Part shown: positions 1 through 11,530 of the stretch, one piece after another
Numbering within the stretch: position 1 is the stretch's first letter
Layout of the letters: each line of letters starts with the position of its first letter
NCBI GenBank assembly: GCA_037447655.1
Contig: JBBHKE010000054.1
Location: 1 to 64,000, forward strand
Direction of reading: 5' to 3'
Origin: Zygnema cylindricum
Taxonomy: Eukaryota > Streptophyta > Zygnematophyceae > Zygnematales > Zygnemataceae
DNA: 64,000 nt
The notes under the pieces: model-generated
What the model was told of the DNA's origin: nothing
Databases searched by the model: none
The model's input: the letters and a program-made list of their open reading frames with translations, nothing else
Position numbers and translations under genes: made by a program

Positions 1-713
1 CGAGGGAACCCACGCTGTATTTAGTGCAGACACATTGAACGTGTAGAAAGCGTATGGGGTACAGCCCAGATCTCCAAGTTCAAAGATGAGAAACTTCCGG
101 GCACCTGCGAGGTAGAGAGTCTGAATTTCGTATAAAAAAAAAAAAAAAATCACAGAGAGTTCGAATGTGGAATGGAGCGAGACAGGACAAATAGAGAGGG
201 AGAAGGAGAGAAAAGGGGGAATTTCTGAAGGGTCGTCCAGCAATCACTTATGGAGGAAATTAACCAAGAGAGATAAAAATGAGAGAAAGAATCTGCAAAC
301 CAATTAAGCACTGTTATACATGAGAAATCTTCACCTCTGCCTAGACATTGGTCTAAAGACTTGACGAAATAACTCTGTTTTTTGCCCTATGTGGGAGGTG
401 TGACAACTTTGTCTTGATTTTTTGTTTAAATTCGACACCCAAGTGGATGGTAGGAAGGAGAAAAGGTTACAGATAACAGTAGGCTAATAGTAGTGAAATA
501 TTTGAGGTGGGAGGGGAGAGAAGAAGGGGACAACACGGAGACAAATGAAGAGCGTGGGAGGGAGGACAGGCAAGGTTATGGAGAGAGAAAGCAAAAAGGA
601 GAGGAAAGAGAGGGTGAGCAATGGCATAACGAGGGAAATTGCCCAGTTATGGTACCAAGTCAGTATACATTGACCAAACATATGTATGAAAAGAAAAAGG
701 CTGTCGCCCAATT

Positions 714-941
714 GACCACTGCAAACTAAGCCATGCTAAAAAATATGTCATATATATCTCTCAAATGGGTACAATTTTGAACCAAAAATTCAATTGACAT
801 GACAAAAATCTATCAACAAAAAAAATATTGACCTCTGCAAACTAAGCCATGCTAACAAATATGTCATATATATCTCTCAAATGGGTACAATTTTGAACCA
901 AAAATTCAATTGACATGATAAAAATCTATCAACAAAAAAAG
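714..941. repeat. 116-bp tandem duplication, two copies
   Basis: The segment beginning at 714 is repeated at 830 with only a few differences; both copies contain GCAAACTAAGCCATGCTAA. It lies in the GDSL intron between exons 984-1112 and 1-120. Confidence 0.9.
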
Positions 942-2469
942 CTTTACAATGTTTCTTTCTTTTTGGCTTGAATAATAACTCACCTGAATTCCCTCACTGG
1001 TTGAGGTAATTAAATCCGTAACAAACTCCGTAATGTTATATGCAGTGCCACTTCAGATACCCAAATAGTCGTTTGCACCAATAGAAATATCCACTAAACT
1101 TTTCGTAATGGTCTGAAAACCACATAGAACATCAAATGTATAGATTTGTTAGCATTGGTTTTATTTTTTGTGATTTGATTGAGGTTTCCATCATTTTACC
1201 TCCAAAAGGTGTGACTAAAACACATCTTAGTTAAGTTTCTTAGGAGGTGAAATACTTTTGTTTCATACTTTATATCCACTTAGGAATAATTAAGATCGAC
1301 AAATAGAAACAATTTGTAACCATATAAAAATCCTGAAGAGCTTCCCCTCATTGTCATTTTTAAAAGAACTCTTACGAATCCAGAAAACCCCTGACAATCA
1401 CACAGCATCTCTTATAACCAAGTATCAAAGAAACGGCGTTTAACCGTTAAGGCAAACGTTAGTTATACCACCCGTCACTAGTAGTTAATTACTCTAATTA
1501 GAGCGAGTGTTCTTTTGACCTAAAATCATGAATTAGTTTTAATAGCAGTATTTTTCAAGTAACCCATAATGGAACACGTGGCAAAACGTAATTTAGTGTA
1601 GTTAATTCCAATAAATTGTCAACGATAATTTTTCACTAACTCTAATACCGAAAAATTTATTATCTTCAAATAGGGATAGGTGTTAGAGTTTAGTATTCCG
1701 TCGTTAATGTTCAAGCTTAACCGTCAAGCATTTTTTTCTAAATCCTACCTCCAGAAGGATTAGGGATTTCCTCAAAAATAGGAATTTGAGTTTTAAAATC
1801 AAAAGTTTAATGGCAGCAGATTTACCTCTTCCGAATATAGTGTGCTTAAAGCTGTAAATTGGGCGATTTGGGTAGTGAAATCGATACACAATGTGTTCTG
1901 CAAATAGTGAATAGCATAATAAAAAATGTTAGGGAAATAGAGGAGAGTTACCGAACATGGTTTATTCTGGTTTCATAAGCATTTTCAGAGGTTCTTGGAG
2001 TTGTTTTTTCAAGGTCTTGAGGTTTTGCCTTCTAATCTGAAACCATGAAGGGATTCCACACATTGGTGACCATTAGAATAGTCCACACTTTATATGAAAG
2101 CAATTTATCTTCTGTGTTAAGGTTAAATAAACAGTTACGTTCAGTTGAAAACAAAATTGGGAGAATAATTCGACGTCATCAACATTGGTGCTAGTCCGCA
2201 TTGATAACACATTTATAGGATTGTTATCAAAAGCTATATCTATTCTGGCAATCGGTATTTAGTTAGTAGGATAAGAAAACAATAACATGACAAGGTAGAT
2301 CATTCCTATAATGAGCTATAATCTATCCTCAAACCCTCACGAGTTACAAATGCATACTAATGACAGACCTTTGTGATAAGAAGATTTACCACAAAGTGTA
2401 CCTTGACGAATTCCAAATGCTAAATGTTAAAATTCTGAGGACTGATGTCAGACTTCCAACGTCCATGCA

Positions 2470-2560
2470 AGAGAGAGAGCGAGAGAGAGAGAGACAGTGG
2501 AAGAGAGGGGGCGGAGAAAGAGAGAGGGGAAGAGAGAGAGCGAGAGAGAGTGAGTGGGAG
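2470..2560. repeat. GA-rich microsatellite
   Basis: An interrupted (GA)n tract inside the GDSL intron 1898-2716. Open frames on either strand here have Arg/Glu or Ser/Leu composition and are artefacts of the repeat. Confidence 0.85.
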
Positions 2561-2977
2561 AGAAGTCCAACATTCAACGTCCAATGGTAAAATGTCAGTC
2601 GTCTGAAGTCCAGGGTTCGAAATCAAAGCTTCTAATAACCAATGCCCAGTATCAAAATTTAAATCCAGTTCCCAATGTATATACTAAATTGTCTATTTCT
2701 TTATTCAAATCCTCACATTTTCGCAATATGTCGATGAGAGGACTCCTGAACCTGCCGACGCAAAATTAACTCCACTGGCAAAATTATCAAAATTAGTTGA
2801 ATTTAAATCCAAGTATTTTTGCACCGTTGTCAATCTACATCGCTCCGCTGCAAAAAAAAAAAAAAAACATTTAATTTGAAAAGAAATTGAAGTTATTTTA
2901 CAAGAAATGGAAGGAAAGGGAAGACATCAATTTGACATAGAGGGGCAAGAAATGTCAGCATGTATCGACCTAAAACC

Positions 2978-3009
2978 ATAAATTTTATAACATATGTTAT
3001 AAAATTTAT
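2978..3009. other. perfect 32-bp palindrome
   Basis: ATAAATTTTATAACAT is followed directly by its exact reverse complement. It lies in GDSL intron 1. It could be a cruciform-prone site or the relic of a short inverted-repeat element; the sequence gives no function. Confidence 0.8.
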
Positions 3010-3429
3010 GTATTAGTCAATCGAATCTAATGAAAAATAGCGGTTGATTAAACATTGCACTTATAGAACCTACCCAGAAACATTGTTAAACCATAATTAA
3101 TACTGAGGGAGAACCTCAAGCTTTTTCTAAGAGCTAACATACAAAATAACTTCCCTTCCCTTTTCATAATAAGTCCTTTATTTGCAAGCACCATAAACTC
3201 ACCCATATAATCCATAAACCCCTTTCCATTCCCATAACGTCCACTTGCTGGAATATAGTCGATTCCATATGGCAAAAAATTCATCTTAAACCGTGTTAAG
3301 AGATTATTATTGTTTCCAATGTCTAACGACGAATCTCCAAGAGCAAATATTGCAGGAAAATAGGGGACTCCAGGTGGAGGAGGGCCAAAAGATGGAGGAG
3401 GAGGAGATGTGTCTGAAATCTCAGATAAA

Positions 3430-3670
3430 GGTGAGGGTGAAGGTGAGGGTGAAGGTGAGGGTGAAGGTGAGGGTGAAGGTGAGGGTGAAGGTGAGGGTGA
3501 AGGTGAGGGTGAAGGTGAGGGTGAAGGTGAGGGTGAAGGTGAGGATGAAGGTGAGGGTGAAGGTGAGGGTGAAGACGAGGATGAAGGTGGGGATGAAGGT
3601 GAGCATGGAGATGAGGATGAAGATGAGGGTGAAGGTGAGGATGAAAGTGAGGATGAAGGTGAAGATGAAG
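3430..3670 (-). repeat. 12-bp repeat encoding (Ser-Pro)n
   Basis: About ten near-perfect units of GGTGAGGGTGAA are followed by degenerate units. On the minus strand they read as alternating Ser-Pro dipeptides just before the GDSL block. Ser-Pro repeats are typical of hydroxyproline-rich wall glycoproteins. The Glu-Gly, Lys-Val and His-Leu frames over the same bases are shadows. Confidence 0.85.
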
Positions 3671-4251
3671 GTGGAAAGAAAAGCGGAGGTGGAGAACTAG
3701 AATCTTGGTTTGGAGGAAACAAATAAGGAGGAGGTGAGTAAACAGATGGAATGGTGCTAACAGGAGGAGAGGGATATGGAGGGATAGGAGGCGTAGAACT
3801 AGGGGTATTTCCAAAACAGGAACCAGATGGACCCGTCGAGAATACGACGCAGCGACGAGAATCCGGATAAGCTTCTTGGTTATTGTCGTTAGGGTTCAAA
3901 TTTAAATAGTTAGTTTGGACCGCCAAAAGAGGTAAGAGGATGCAAAGGTTTTCAAAGGTTTCTTTAGAGGGCTGCAAAATTTCAAAAAGTACATATAGAC
4001 CATGGATAAAAAAGAGTATCAGTGTTGAACATGTTGATTTTCCAGAAAATATATATGTTAAAGGTTGGATGCTCATGCACATACTACTTCCTTTATGCTT
4101 ATTTCATTTTACTTTAGAAAGGAATTAAGATATGGATATTTAAACCCAAAAAAAGAAATTATAAAATCAGTTTCTAGAAATTGAACGTACTCACATTCAA
4201 AATTCTCACATTTATCATAAATAAGCCTTCAGAGACGTCTCCTAATTTTAC

Positions 4252-4481
4252 CTTCAAACTCAAACAGATTACCTTTCGGGTTTGTACCCACCTGGTTGAA
4301 TGTACGAATGTGGATTTGTGCCTCTTGACCGTTAGCATAGAACTGGTTCTTTGTCGTGGTCAGTCCTGGTTTTCCGTTACACACAACCAGACCGTCTCCT
4401 GTATTCCCGACCTGAACAAATTCGTCCGTCTGAGAGTCGACCAATCGCGGACCGACACCTGTGTCGGGAGATCCATCCAGA
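4252..4481 (-). CDS. exon-like open frame, unknown product
   Basis: A minus-strand frame stays open from about 4500 to 4229 and is bounded by a possible acceptor (GGCAG before 4481) and donor (GTAAAA after 4252). Its composition is balanced and protein-like, with segments DEFVQVGNTGDGLVVCN and QIHIRTFNQVGTNPKGN. No family is recognised. It lies upstream of the GDSL exons on the same strand and could be a 5' exon of that gene or part of another gene. Coding status is an inference. Confidence 0.35.
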
Positions 4482-4499
4482 CTGCCACATTTTCGACCA

Positions 4500-4930
4500 A
4501 TATATTATGTTAATACATTTACCACATCTTCGACTAATGTATTATGCTAAAACATGACGAATATGTTATTGTAAGACATTTATTTCAACATCATTTTGAA
4601 GATGGGAATTTTTATTGTGTTGTTTAAACGTTTTTTTTAATAAAACTTATCATGATTTCAAAATGTTTGGTTTTCCTTTTTACAGGGCGTTCTAGATTAT
4701 CTTTTAAATTAGCTACAGTTTTAAGTACTTTTTCACAAACCAGCTTTTTGTATTATTATGAAACATTGTAAAGGAACCTGCTTCATTTTGATTCTAGGAA
4801 GCTTTGTGTTTGTATGTTACGGTTGTATTTCTATTGTATTTTTTTTTTCTCTTATAAAATAATTAATGTAGACTAAGGAGGCTCCTAATTTTTCGAACAA
4901 AAAACTTCAAAAACAAATATCCCATTTGAC
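4500..4930. other. AT-rich interval, no gene seen
   Basis: AT-rich with no open frame of note on either strand. No terminal repeats or RNA gene were recognised. Confidence 0.5.
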
Positions 4931-4931
4931 G

Positions 4932-5011
4932 ATTTCCAATTTCCAATTGCCAAATTCCAGTTTTCAATTTCCAATTTCCAATTTCCAATTTTCAATTTCC
5001 CAATTCCCATT
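4932..5011. repeat. (TTTCCAA)n minisatellite
   Basis: Roughly eleven heptamer units of TTTCCAA with small variants. The unit is not the plant telomere repeat. Confidence 0.8.
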
Positions 5012-5099
5012 GAGCTTCTCCATTTACCAATTAGAGTGGTCCAGTGTTAAAAAACAGTTTATATTTAGCACTTTCTTTGAGGACAATTAATTAAATATA

Positions 5100-6000
5100 C
5101 TCATCCTCTCCTCGCCCCTCACCCGTCCCTTCCCCCAACTCCCCTATTCCCCTCCAACGCTACTCTCCCACCTCTCTCCTCCCTCCCCCAGTCCTCTTTC
5201 AACTCTCCCACCTCCCCCCCCTGTCCTCCTCCCCGCCTCTCTTCTCCACTTTCTACATATTCCCCCCTCTCCCTTGTTGGATTGGCACGTGAAGCCGGTC
5301 CAATACGGGGTAGAATATGGAATATCCATACTCGAGCCGCCCGTAATAAATTGGTACGGACCCGCCAGTCTCTACATCGAGCTGGTCGCTGGTGGCACAG
5401 TGGTAGTGCGTTCGCAGCTGAAGTGAAATATCCCAGGTTCGAACCCTGGCCGGCTCAATTTTCCCAAGTGTGGGACATGCCGAATCCCGGATTTTAAGGA
5501 AATCTAACATCCCTCTCCTTCCCTTTTCCCCCTCTCCCTCTCCCCTTCTTCCTCTCTGTCTGCCCTCCCCATGTCCCTCCCTTCTTTCGCCTCTTTTACC
5601 TCCGCCTCTCCCTTTTCCCCTTCTTTCTCTCTCCCCTCCCTTCCCCTTCCTACATCCCGCCCGCCTCCCCAACCCCCTACCCCCCTCTCCCCCCCCCCTT
5701 CTCTCACCATTTCCGCTCTCTCTCCTCTTCCCTCTACGCCCCTCTTCCTCCCTTCTCCTTTTCTCTTCTCTCCCTCTCTTTCCCTCTCTCACCCCTCTCT
5801 CCCCCCCTCTCTCTTCCCCCCTCTATCCCCTCCACCTCTCCCTCCTCCCTCTCCCCCTTCTCTCCCTCCCTCTCTCCCCCCTCTCTCTCTTCCTGCCCCT
5901 CGCTCTCCACCGTCTCCTCTCCCTCTCCCCCTCTCTTCCTCCACCTCTTCTCTCTTCCCCCCTCTCTCTCCCCCCTCTCCCTCCCACCTCTCCCTCACCT
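5100..6000. repeat. polypyrimidine tracts flanking a unique core
   Basis: 5100-5277 and 5510-6000 are nearly pure C/T on the plus strand, built from CCCTCTC-like units. The intervening 5280-5505 is normal sequence with a tRNA-like domain. Long Pro/Ser/Leu or Arg/Gly/Glu open frames here are low-complexity artefacts. Such homopurine-homopyrimidine DNA can form triplexes. Confidence 0.85.
5386..5457 (+). tRNA. tRNA-like sequence, probably pseudogene or SINE head
   Basis: A cloverleaf can be drawn: D stem GCAC/GTGC with loop AGTGGTA, anticodon stem TTCGC/GTGAA, a 5-nt variable loop, and T arm CCAGG-TTCGAAC-CCTGG. The A box (TGGCACAGTGG) and B box (GGTTCGAACCC) are intact. The acceptor stem pairs at only about 5 of 7 positions, and the anticodon loop AGCTGAA lacks U33. 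A working tRNA is therefore unlikely. A tRNA-derived SINE head or a tRNA pseudogene fits better. Confidence 0.45.
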
Positions 6001-6186
6001 AATAACCGGAGGCGTATCCTCGTATCCCTCGAAGTAAAAGTCGCATTTTTCTAGGGCACTTCCCAGACACGTGGCAAGCTCCGGAGAATCGGGAAATAGG
6101 TGGCGTCCCTCCACTGAAACAGCCAAAAAAACGCAAAAAACGACGATAATTCGTTCGATCCGTACGATTCGCTTGAAGCGCGCCAT
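5999..6186 (-). CDS. possible first exon of a small secreted protein
   Basis: The ATG at 6186 opens a 62-codon frame. It begins with basic residues (MARFKRIVRIER), then a hydrophobic core (IIVVFCVFLAVSV) and a small-residue cleavage region, which resembles a signal peptide. It then encodes a Cys-containing stretch ending at a good donor (AG before GTGAGG at 5998). The next intron would run into the polypurine tract. No family was recognised and no second exon was found. Confidence 0.35.
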
Positions 6187-6889
6187 TGCTTGGCGGGTTG
6201 AATGAACGGTGGAGAATGCACGGGGGAAATACGATTTCTTAATACTATTTCTTAATACAATTTTCTTAATGCTAAAAATTATATCGGATGCAATAATAAT
6301 AAGAGGTTGGCAGATTAGCCGATTTGTGCGGTTTTTAAATGTACGGAACTTGTAGATTTCGTACGAGAAGTCAAAAGTCAAAAGTCAAAAACGAAAGGTT
6401 GACGGATCATAACAGTTAGCGATTGGATGCGTGACAAGAGTGAAAAGTCAAACACGGTGGAGGTTCGGATTTAGTGTGGATAGAGATCTAGGAATGACCG
6501 GTAAAGTCAGGACCAGGCGGTTGGAAATCTGGGGAGGTGGTATCTGAGGGAGGTGGGAGGTTCTCCATGTTTGCGGAAATTTATATTTTTATTCGATCCA
6601 AGGGAGGATTTTGGGTTTTTTAGACGCGGTGATTCTCGAGTTCGAGGGAAAAAAAAGATGACACGAGGCATTTCGGGCAGATCTGTAGAAATTTTTTTCC
6701 GGTAAAATTTTGAAATCAACGTCCTCGATTGTACGGAGACTCTCTTCAGACGAAGGTTCAGTACAGTACAGTAAAATGCTGTACGGCACATGTTTCAAAT
6801 CGGGTTTAACCGTTTTCCATCCAATTCCAAATGGGCTTTTCCAAAACAAGCAACGTCTTGAAACATCTATTTCAAACATAGTTCTAAGC
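6187..6889. other. intergenic interval, no gene supported
   Basis: Only short open frames without domain features occur here. Clusters of GTAC and GTACAGTAC palindromes appear toward the right end. Confidence 0.5.
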
Positions 6890-7084
6890 TACACCGTGAA
6901 TCGCTTTAGCCTCTCTTTTCTCCGTACACACGTGTCCGATTTATGATTGGAGACGACCAATCGGAAGGTGAGATCCTTGGATTTGAATCGGGACCGTCAA
7001 ATTTTCACTCGGACAAGTGTGCAAAGAGAAAAGATGTTTTAAGCGGCTAAAACAACATCAACACTGTAAGCGATTCACGGTGTA
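6890..7084. mobile_element. Mariner/Stowaway-like MITE, TA-flanked
   Basis: The inverted repeats CACCGTGAATCGCTT and AAGCGATTCACGGTG are flanked by TA at 6890-6891 and 7083-7084. The ends match longer relatives at 13313, 22055 and 25065. There is no coding capacity. Confidence 0.75.
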
Positions 7085-7105
7085 CTGTACCGTACAGTAC
7101 TGTAC

Positions 7106-7610
7106 TGTAGAGCTGACCGGTTCGATTCGGTAGGATTCGGAATGGGCCAAACCGAACGGTTCGGTTTGAAACGGGAACCGAGCTTCTCGAACCAAATCAA
7201 CTCCTTTGGATTCTGCATAACTTTACCGTTTGAGCCGTTAAAACGTCAGCGTCAAAACCTCAAAAAGTCAGTATGAAACCTAAAAAGTAAAAACGCTAAT
7301 ATACGCTTAGAAAATCCTGAAATGACGTTTCGTCAAATAACTGCAGCAGACTACAGTACAGTAATTATAAGTGTTAAGTACATTGGTTTACAGAAATTTA
7401 TGTACTCTATATTTTACGTGTTCTTTTAATTAATTCTACCGTACGAACATAAATCGAATCTCACATCGTTTGGCGTAATAGAACCGGCCCTAACGGTTTT
7501 TCAAATGTTCAAACCGAACCGTGTCCGTTTGAACTGTTAGCAAATTAACAAAACTGAACTAACAAAACCGGTCCAGTTCTGTTTGAAGCGGTTTTGGCCC
7601 AAACAGTGTC
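7106..7610. repeat. AACCG/CGGTT-rich fold-back sequence
   Basis: Both ends carry short inverted motifs (GACCGGTTCG and TGGGCCAAACCG on the left; AACCGGTCC and GGTTTTGGCCCA on the right). Such CGGTT-rich inverted sequences are common plant MITE-like repeats. No clear target duplication was found, so the limits are approximate. Confidence 0.45.
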
Positions 7611-8105
7611 GAGTGCGTCTTTAAAGTCGTAAATGTATTTTTTCATCACGGTAGATGTTTTTTGATTGTGAAGGTAGAAGAGACCATATTACACTATAAG
7701 ACAGGTGGTCACCTTAGCTTAAAAGGTGGACTCCTCAATCACATAGTATGAAAATTGCGCACTTATCATAGATCAAAATGTACAACCTAGAAAATAATGC
7801 TTTTTTGGACAATATAAAATCAATAATATTGGGGTATGCTGAAGTTAAAAATAAAAGGACAATACATCATCGAAGAGCGATGATGTCGAACAATTGTGAA
7901 ATTTTTGGAGTGTCCCCTACTTCAACAAGCATCGTAAATTTCCATGTCCGGTCGGCTACATTTTATTTAACGGTCTTAACAGAGCTATACATATTGGAGT
8001 ATGTTAGGTTATCTTCCTCTATAGTGGTGCCTAAGATGAGCATCCTATCCTAAATTTGTAATCAAGTTTACTCGGTCTCCGTCAAACCTTACTGCATAGT
8101 TTCAT
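7611..8105. other. intergenic, no gene supported
   Basis: The sequence around 7866-7890 (CATCATCGAAGAGCGATGAT) recurs in diverged form near 11350, so part of this interval is repetitive. The 91-codon open frame at 7778-8053 shows no recognisable domain. Confidence 0.4.
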
Positions 8106-8280
8106 GGAGCTCCCTCGATATGCCTCAGTTACAAGAATCCTTGGAACTCCCTTGACATACCTCGACTGTAGGGATTTGTGGAACTCCTTTGACAAACCCC
8201 ACAGCAAAGAATTCGAGAAACTTTTGCTACATGGCTCGGCTACTAAAACCCGCAAAACTCCCTCCTAAACCCCGTAGTCC
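8106..8280. repeat. 37-bp minisatellite, about 4.7 units
   Basis: Units begin at 8106, 8143, 8180, 8217 and 8254 with the theme GGAACTCCCTTGACATACC. All four complete units are exactly 37 bp despite considerable divergence. Confidence 0.8.
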
Positions 8281-8949
8281 ACCCTAAAAGAACCAAATTC
8301 ATCACCCTTTTATCGAGTCTTTTAATACAACTTGTGCCCTTATGCATGACACACATTTTTCAATTAATTTAACTCCGCGGTTTTTATATATGTTAACTTA
8401 CCCTTTTTGATTTCGAGCGATCGACCAAAACAATCTTTATGTTTAACATATATGTTGTGCATGATATGTATCAAGTTGATTTTAAAGCCATTTGACACAA
8501 TACGATATGTTAATAACACTAACGAATTGTGGGGTAGGGCTTTTCGAGCTTGTGTATGGGAACATTGTCGCATTTTGATGTTCAATATGAAAACATTGTC
8601 AAAGCTTAGAAAATGGAAAAGTGTTAGTTTTATTTCTCTTCTATGTATTATATCGTTATTTTTTTTTTTCCAAAGATTTTTCAAGGTTTTTACGGCTATT
8701 TTTTATTATTCTTTTCGAAATTCATAGACTTTCGGGGATTCAAGGTTTCTATTATTTTTAAAAGGTTTTACAATATTTTTGTTCGTTTCTTTTAGTGCTT
8801 TCAACTCTAAAGCTCAATTTTGGCGGACCATTTTTTTTATGGAAATGTTTTTATGGGTTATAAACAATTGTTAACATAAGCATTTTCATAAATCGAAGGT
8901 TTAGTCCAAAGTCTCCGTATCACTGTTAAGTGAGCATATTACCAAACAT
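8281..8949. other. AT-rich intergenic, no gene supported
   Basis: Overlapping open frames on both strands at 8364-8727 are AT-rich, have no domain features, and are probably chance. Confidence 0.4.
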
Positions 8950-9746
8950 TAGTGTTGTGTATCGGTAGAAAAATTATCGCGATAACATTGATACCGATAG
9001 TTATTTGTTATCGAACGGTCAGAGGTCACCATATATCGGCCCGGGCTCAACAAATTCCATATCGCCGATAACTTAAAAAAATATAGTATACATACAATAG
9101 TACTTTATAATATACTATATTGTGTCATTAACTTTATATAGCGTGGTATGCCACGTGTAAAAATTTGATCCGTACACTGTTTAAATGGAATTTATTATGG
9201 ATAGCGCGGCACATAACCGTTGACAAATTTAAAATAATAGTTTATAGTTCTAAAATTATAGTACCGAAACAAAAAAATAAAATAAATTGTAAATATGTAA
9301 AATCAAACTTTTTCGAAAACTAGACAAACAGACGATCAAAGCAGACGAACAGATTTGTCAGACTACCGCCATCAACTGCCATTTATAAAAAAATAACAGT
9401 CAAAATGACATTCTGGAAAGGGTACTAGGTAAAACCCCCTTAAATAAGAAATAATGAAGGAAATATCGCGATTTTTTACCGAAATCGGAAGGAAGGGGGT
9501 TCGCGGCGCGTTTGAGCAATAACACGTACATTTGAGTGTACTGGTCGTACATTTATTTGTACGGTCTGTACGTATATCACCGATAGTTATCGATATCGTT
9601 GTTATCGCTGATAATAGTTGATAAATATCGGCTATTTATCGGTGATAACACCGACATCGATATATCCTACTAATATATCGATTATCGGCTACCCGAAAAG
9701 AAGCGCATATCGGTTATCGGCAAATCATTACTGATACACAACACTA
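8950..9746. mobile_element. non-autonomous hAT-like element (copy a)
   Basis: The ends are TAGTGTTGTGTATCGG and its inverse. It is flanked by an 8-bp duplication, CCAAACAT at 8942-8949 and CCAAATAT at 9747-9754, with one mismatch. The TAGTG terminus and 8-bp duplication are the hAT signature. Subterminal regions are packed with TATCG/CGATA motifs, including ATCGCGAT palindromes. No transposase frame is present. Confidence 0.9.
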
Positions 9747-11530
9747 CCAAATATACCATAAAGGTACCAATCGTACGAAATTTGATTTTTTTACGAAAAT
9801 GCGTTATTTTATATTTAGTTATTTAAATTTTCGTAAAATTCGTATACTTTTTATATACGAATAAAATGTAAGAAAAATGCAAGAGAAATGTGCATAAATT
9901 TACGAAAGCGTACGTAAACGTAGGAAAATTGAGTTCACAGTGGATCGTTGCAGAGTTAAGAAATAACTTTTGTTAGTAGACAATTAGTGTTATTAACTCT
10001 GTTTTGGGTTCAACGGGTCGAATGCCAAAAAATGTTAACTCTAAATTATACAGTTAACACTAATTTGATTGCGCATCCCTATATTGTAGCCGCGATAGTA
10101 TGTGTTCACATATTCGACCCTTAATATGAGAACAAGTTTTTGCGGTTTTTCGCTGGTCTTCATGGGTGGAAAACAAATTTGAGTGCGCTTTTGACTAGAG
10201 ACGCATGCAATTTACTGAGTCAACGCCTTTATCTGACACTTATTATGTACGTTTGTAAAAAGTAATGAGCAGTTTTAGTAGGAAATGACAAACTTCGTAC
10301 ATTACAATATTTAGAAGCAGTCGATATTACAAAAATTAACGCTAATTAAACTAGCTATATTAGTTTTAAAAATGATATTTTAGGGTAGAGGGTCAAAATT
10401 TGGGGGCGTTAAATTAGCGAAATTAATGTTAATGGCGATTCAAAGTGTAGAGAGATAAAAATATATTTGAAGTGACGTCGAAATGTGTTTCGTTCGTTTT
10501 GATTAAGTTGTAGTTTTATTTTTGATTTGATGTTTTTCTATTTTTAATTTTATTATAAAGTCAAAGTCGGTCAACGCAATTCTATCAGCAATGCATTTGT
10601 TCTATGGGCATATTCATTATTTTTGAAGCCTTTCATGCGAGCATTTTATGCGTTTGGTACCTTTATGATTTAGACGAAGATTCCTAACCTTTTTCGATAT
10701 TAGAAAATCGGCGTTTCCAGTTCTATACGCATCATTTAAGCATGCATCGTTTTACCAATTTTGTCCATTGCTTGGTTCAAATGTACGAACTAGAAAATAT
10801 TGTACAATGTTACAACACAGCATAGTAGTTCAAATTGTATTTTACTCATGATTCAAACAAGCGAATAATACGTAGAAATCGGAGAGGTCGATGTGAAAAA
10901 ATCGTTACTGATTGTGAATTCTAACTATTTCGTACATGTAAAAAAATGAATTTTACATGTACCGCAGTTTGTATGTTTTCCATATAATTCCCGTCTCTTT
11001 TCGTAGTAGTCCGTTTTCGGTACAATTTTGTACATTTCCTATAAAATTGTTGTTTAGTTTACCGGACAGAAAGTACTACAACGTGCAACGTATCTTTTTG
11101 TCAATGTCCGTACATCTTTTGTACAGACCGTACAGTTACCGTAAAATTTTGTACTACCACCGTAATTTCCTGTTCATTTTACCAGACGGAAAGTACATCT
11201 TTTTTTTTGAGATTTTTTTAAATGTCACGAATAACACGTAAAAATCAGAAAAAATGAAAAAATAGGGCGATTAGAACAACTATGCAACACATCAACAAAT
11301 AAAAATACGTTGTAATAAACTTCAAACTATAGGAAAAAAGATGATGACATCATCAAAGAGTGATGACGTCGGGTATTTTTGAATTGTTTGAGCGTTCCTT
11401 GTTGCAACGTGCGTCCGAACTCCGAAGAAGAACATCCATGTGACTGATTCTGTCAGAATAGAACATAACGGTCGGTTACATGTATGGAAATTTATCGGCA
11501 TGGCTTACCGATATTAACCAATGCTCTAAG
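9747..11530. other. AT-rich intergenic DNA with GTAC-rich patches
   Basis: No gene is supported. 10900-11200 is dense in GTAC tetramers. 11338-11480 resembles 7861-7950 in diverged form. The open frame at 10957-11241 has no recognisable features. Confidence 0.5.

Larger units (their letters stand above)
1..4082 (-). pseudogene. GDSL esterase/lipase gene with Ser-Pro-rich N-terminus, 3' end outside window, one in-frame stop
   Basis: GDSL hydrolases are usually secreted serine esterases of plant cell walls. Five exons join in phase with GT/AG borders: 3203-4082, 2717-2847, 1826-1897, 984-1112 and 1-120, the last continuing beyond the window. Exon 1 carries hydrophobic N-terminal stretches, a long Pro/Ser region, then block I (FALGDSSLDIGNNN) with the nucleophile Ser. 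Exon 2 carries block II (GVNFASAGSGVL), exon 4 block III (SIGANDYLG), and exon 5 the family segment LYLAGARKFLIFELGDLGCTP. The C-terminal block with the catalytic Asp and His would lie outside the window. Exon 4 has a TGA stop right after the GANDYLGI segment, so the gene is either dead or holds a sequence error. The start at 4082 is the first Met of the open frame; an upstream exon is possible. Confidence 0.85.

Noticed and set aside
3293-3814. Glu-Gly, Lys-Val and His-Leu repeat frames
   Set aside because: Shadows of the 12-bp repeat; only the Ser-Pro frame joins the GDSL domain.
5253-6054. Long open frames on both strands (Pro/Ser/Leu or Arg/Gly/Glu rich)
   Set aside because: They follow the C/T composition of the polypyrimidine tract and show no codon or domain signal.
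8106-8280. Evenly spaced repeats considered as a CRISPR array
   Set aside because: Units are contiguous and divergent with no spacers, in a plant nuclear context.
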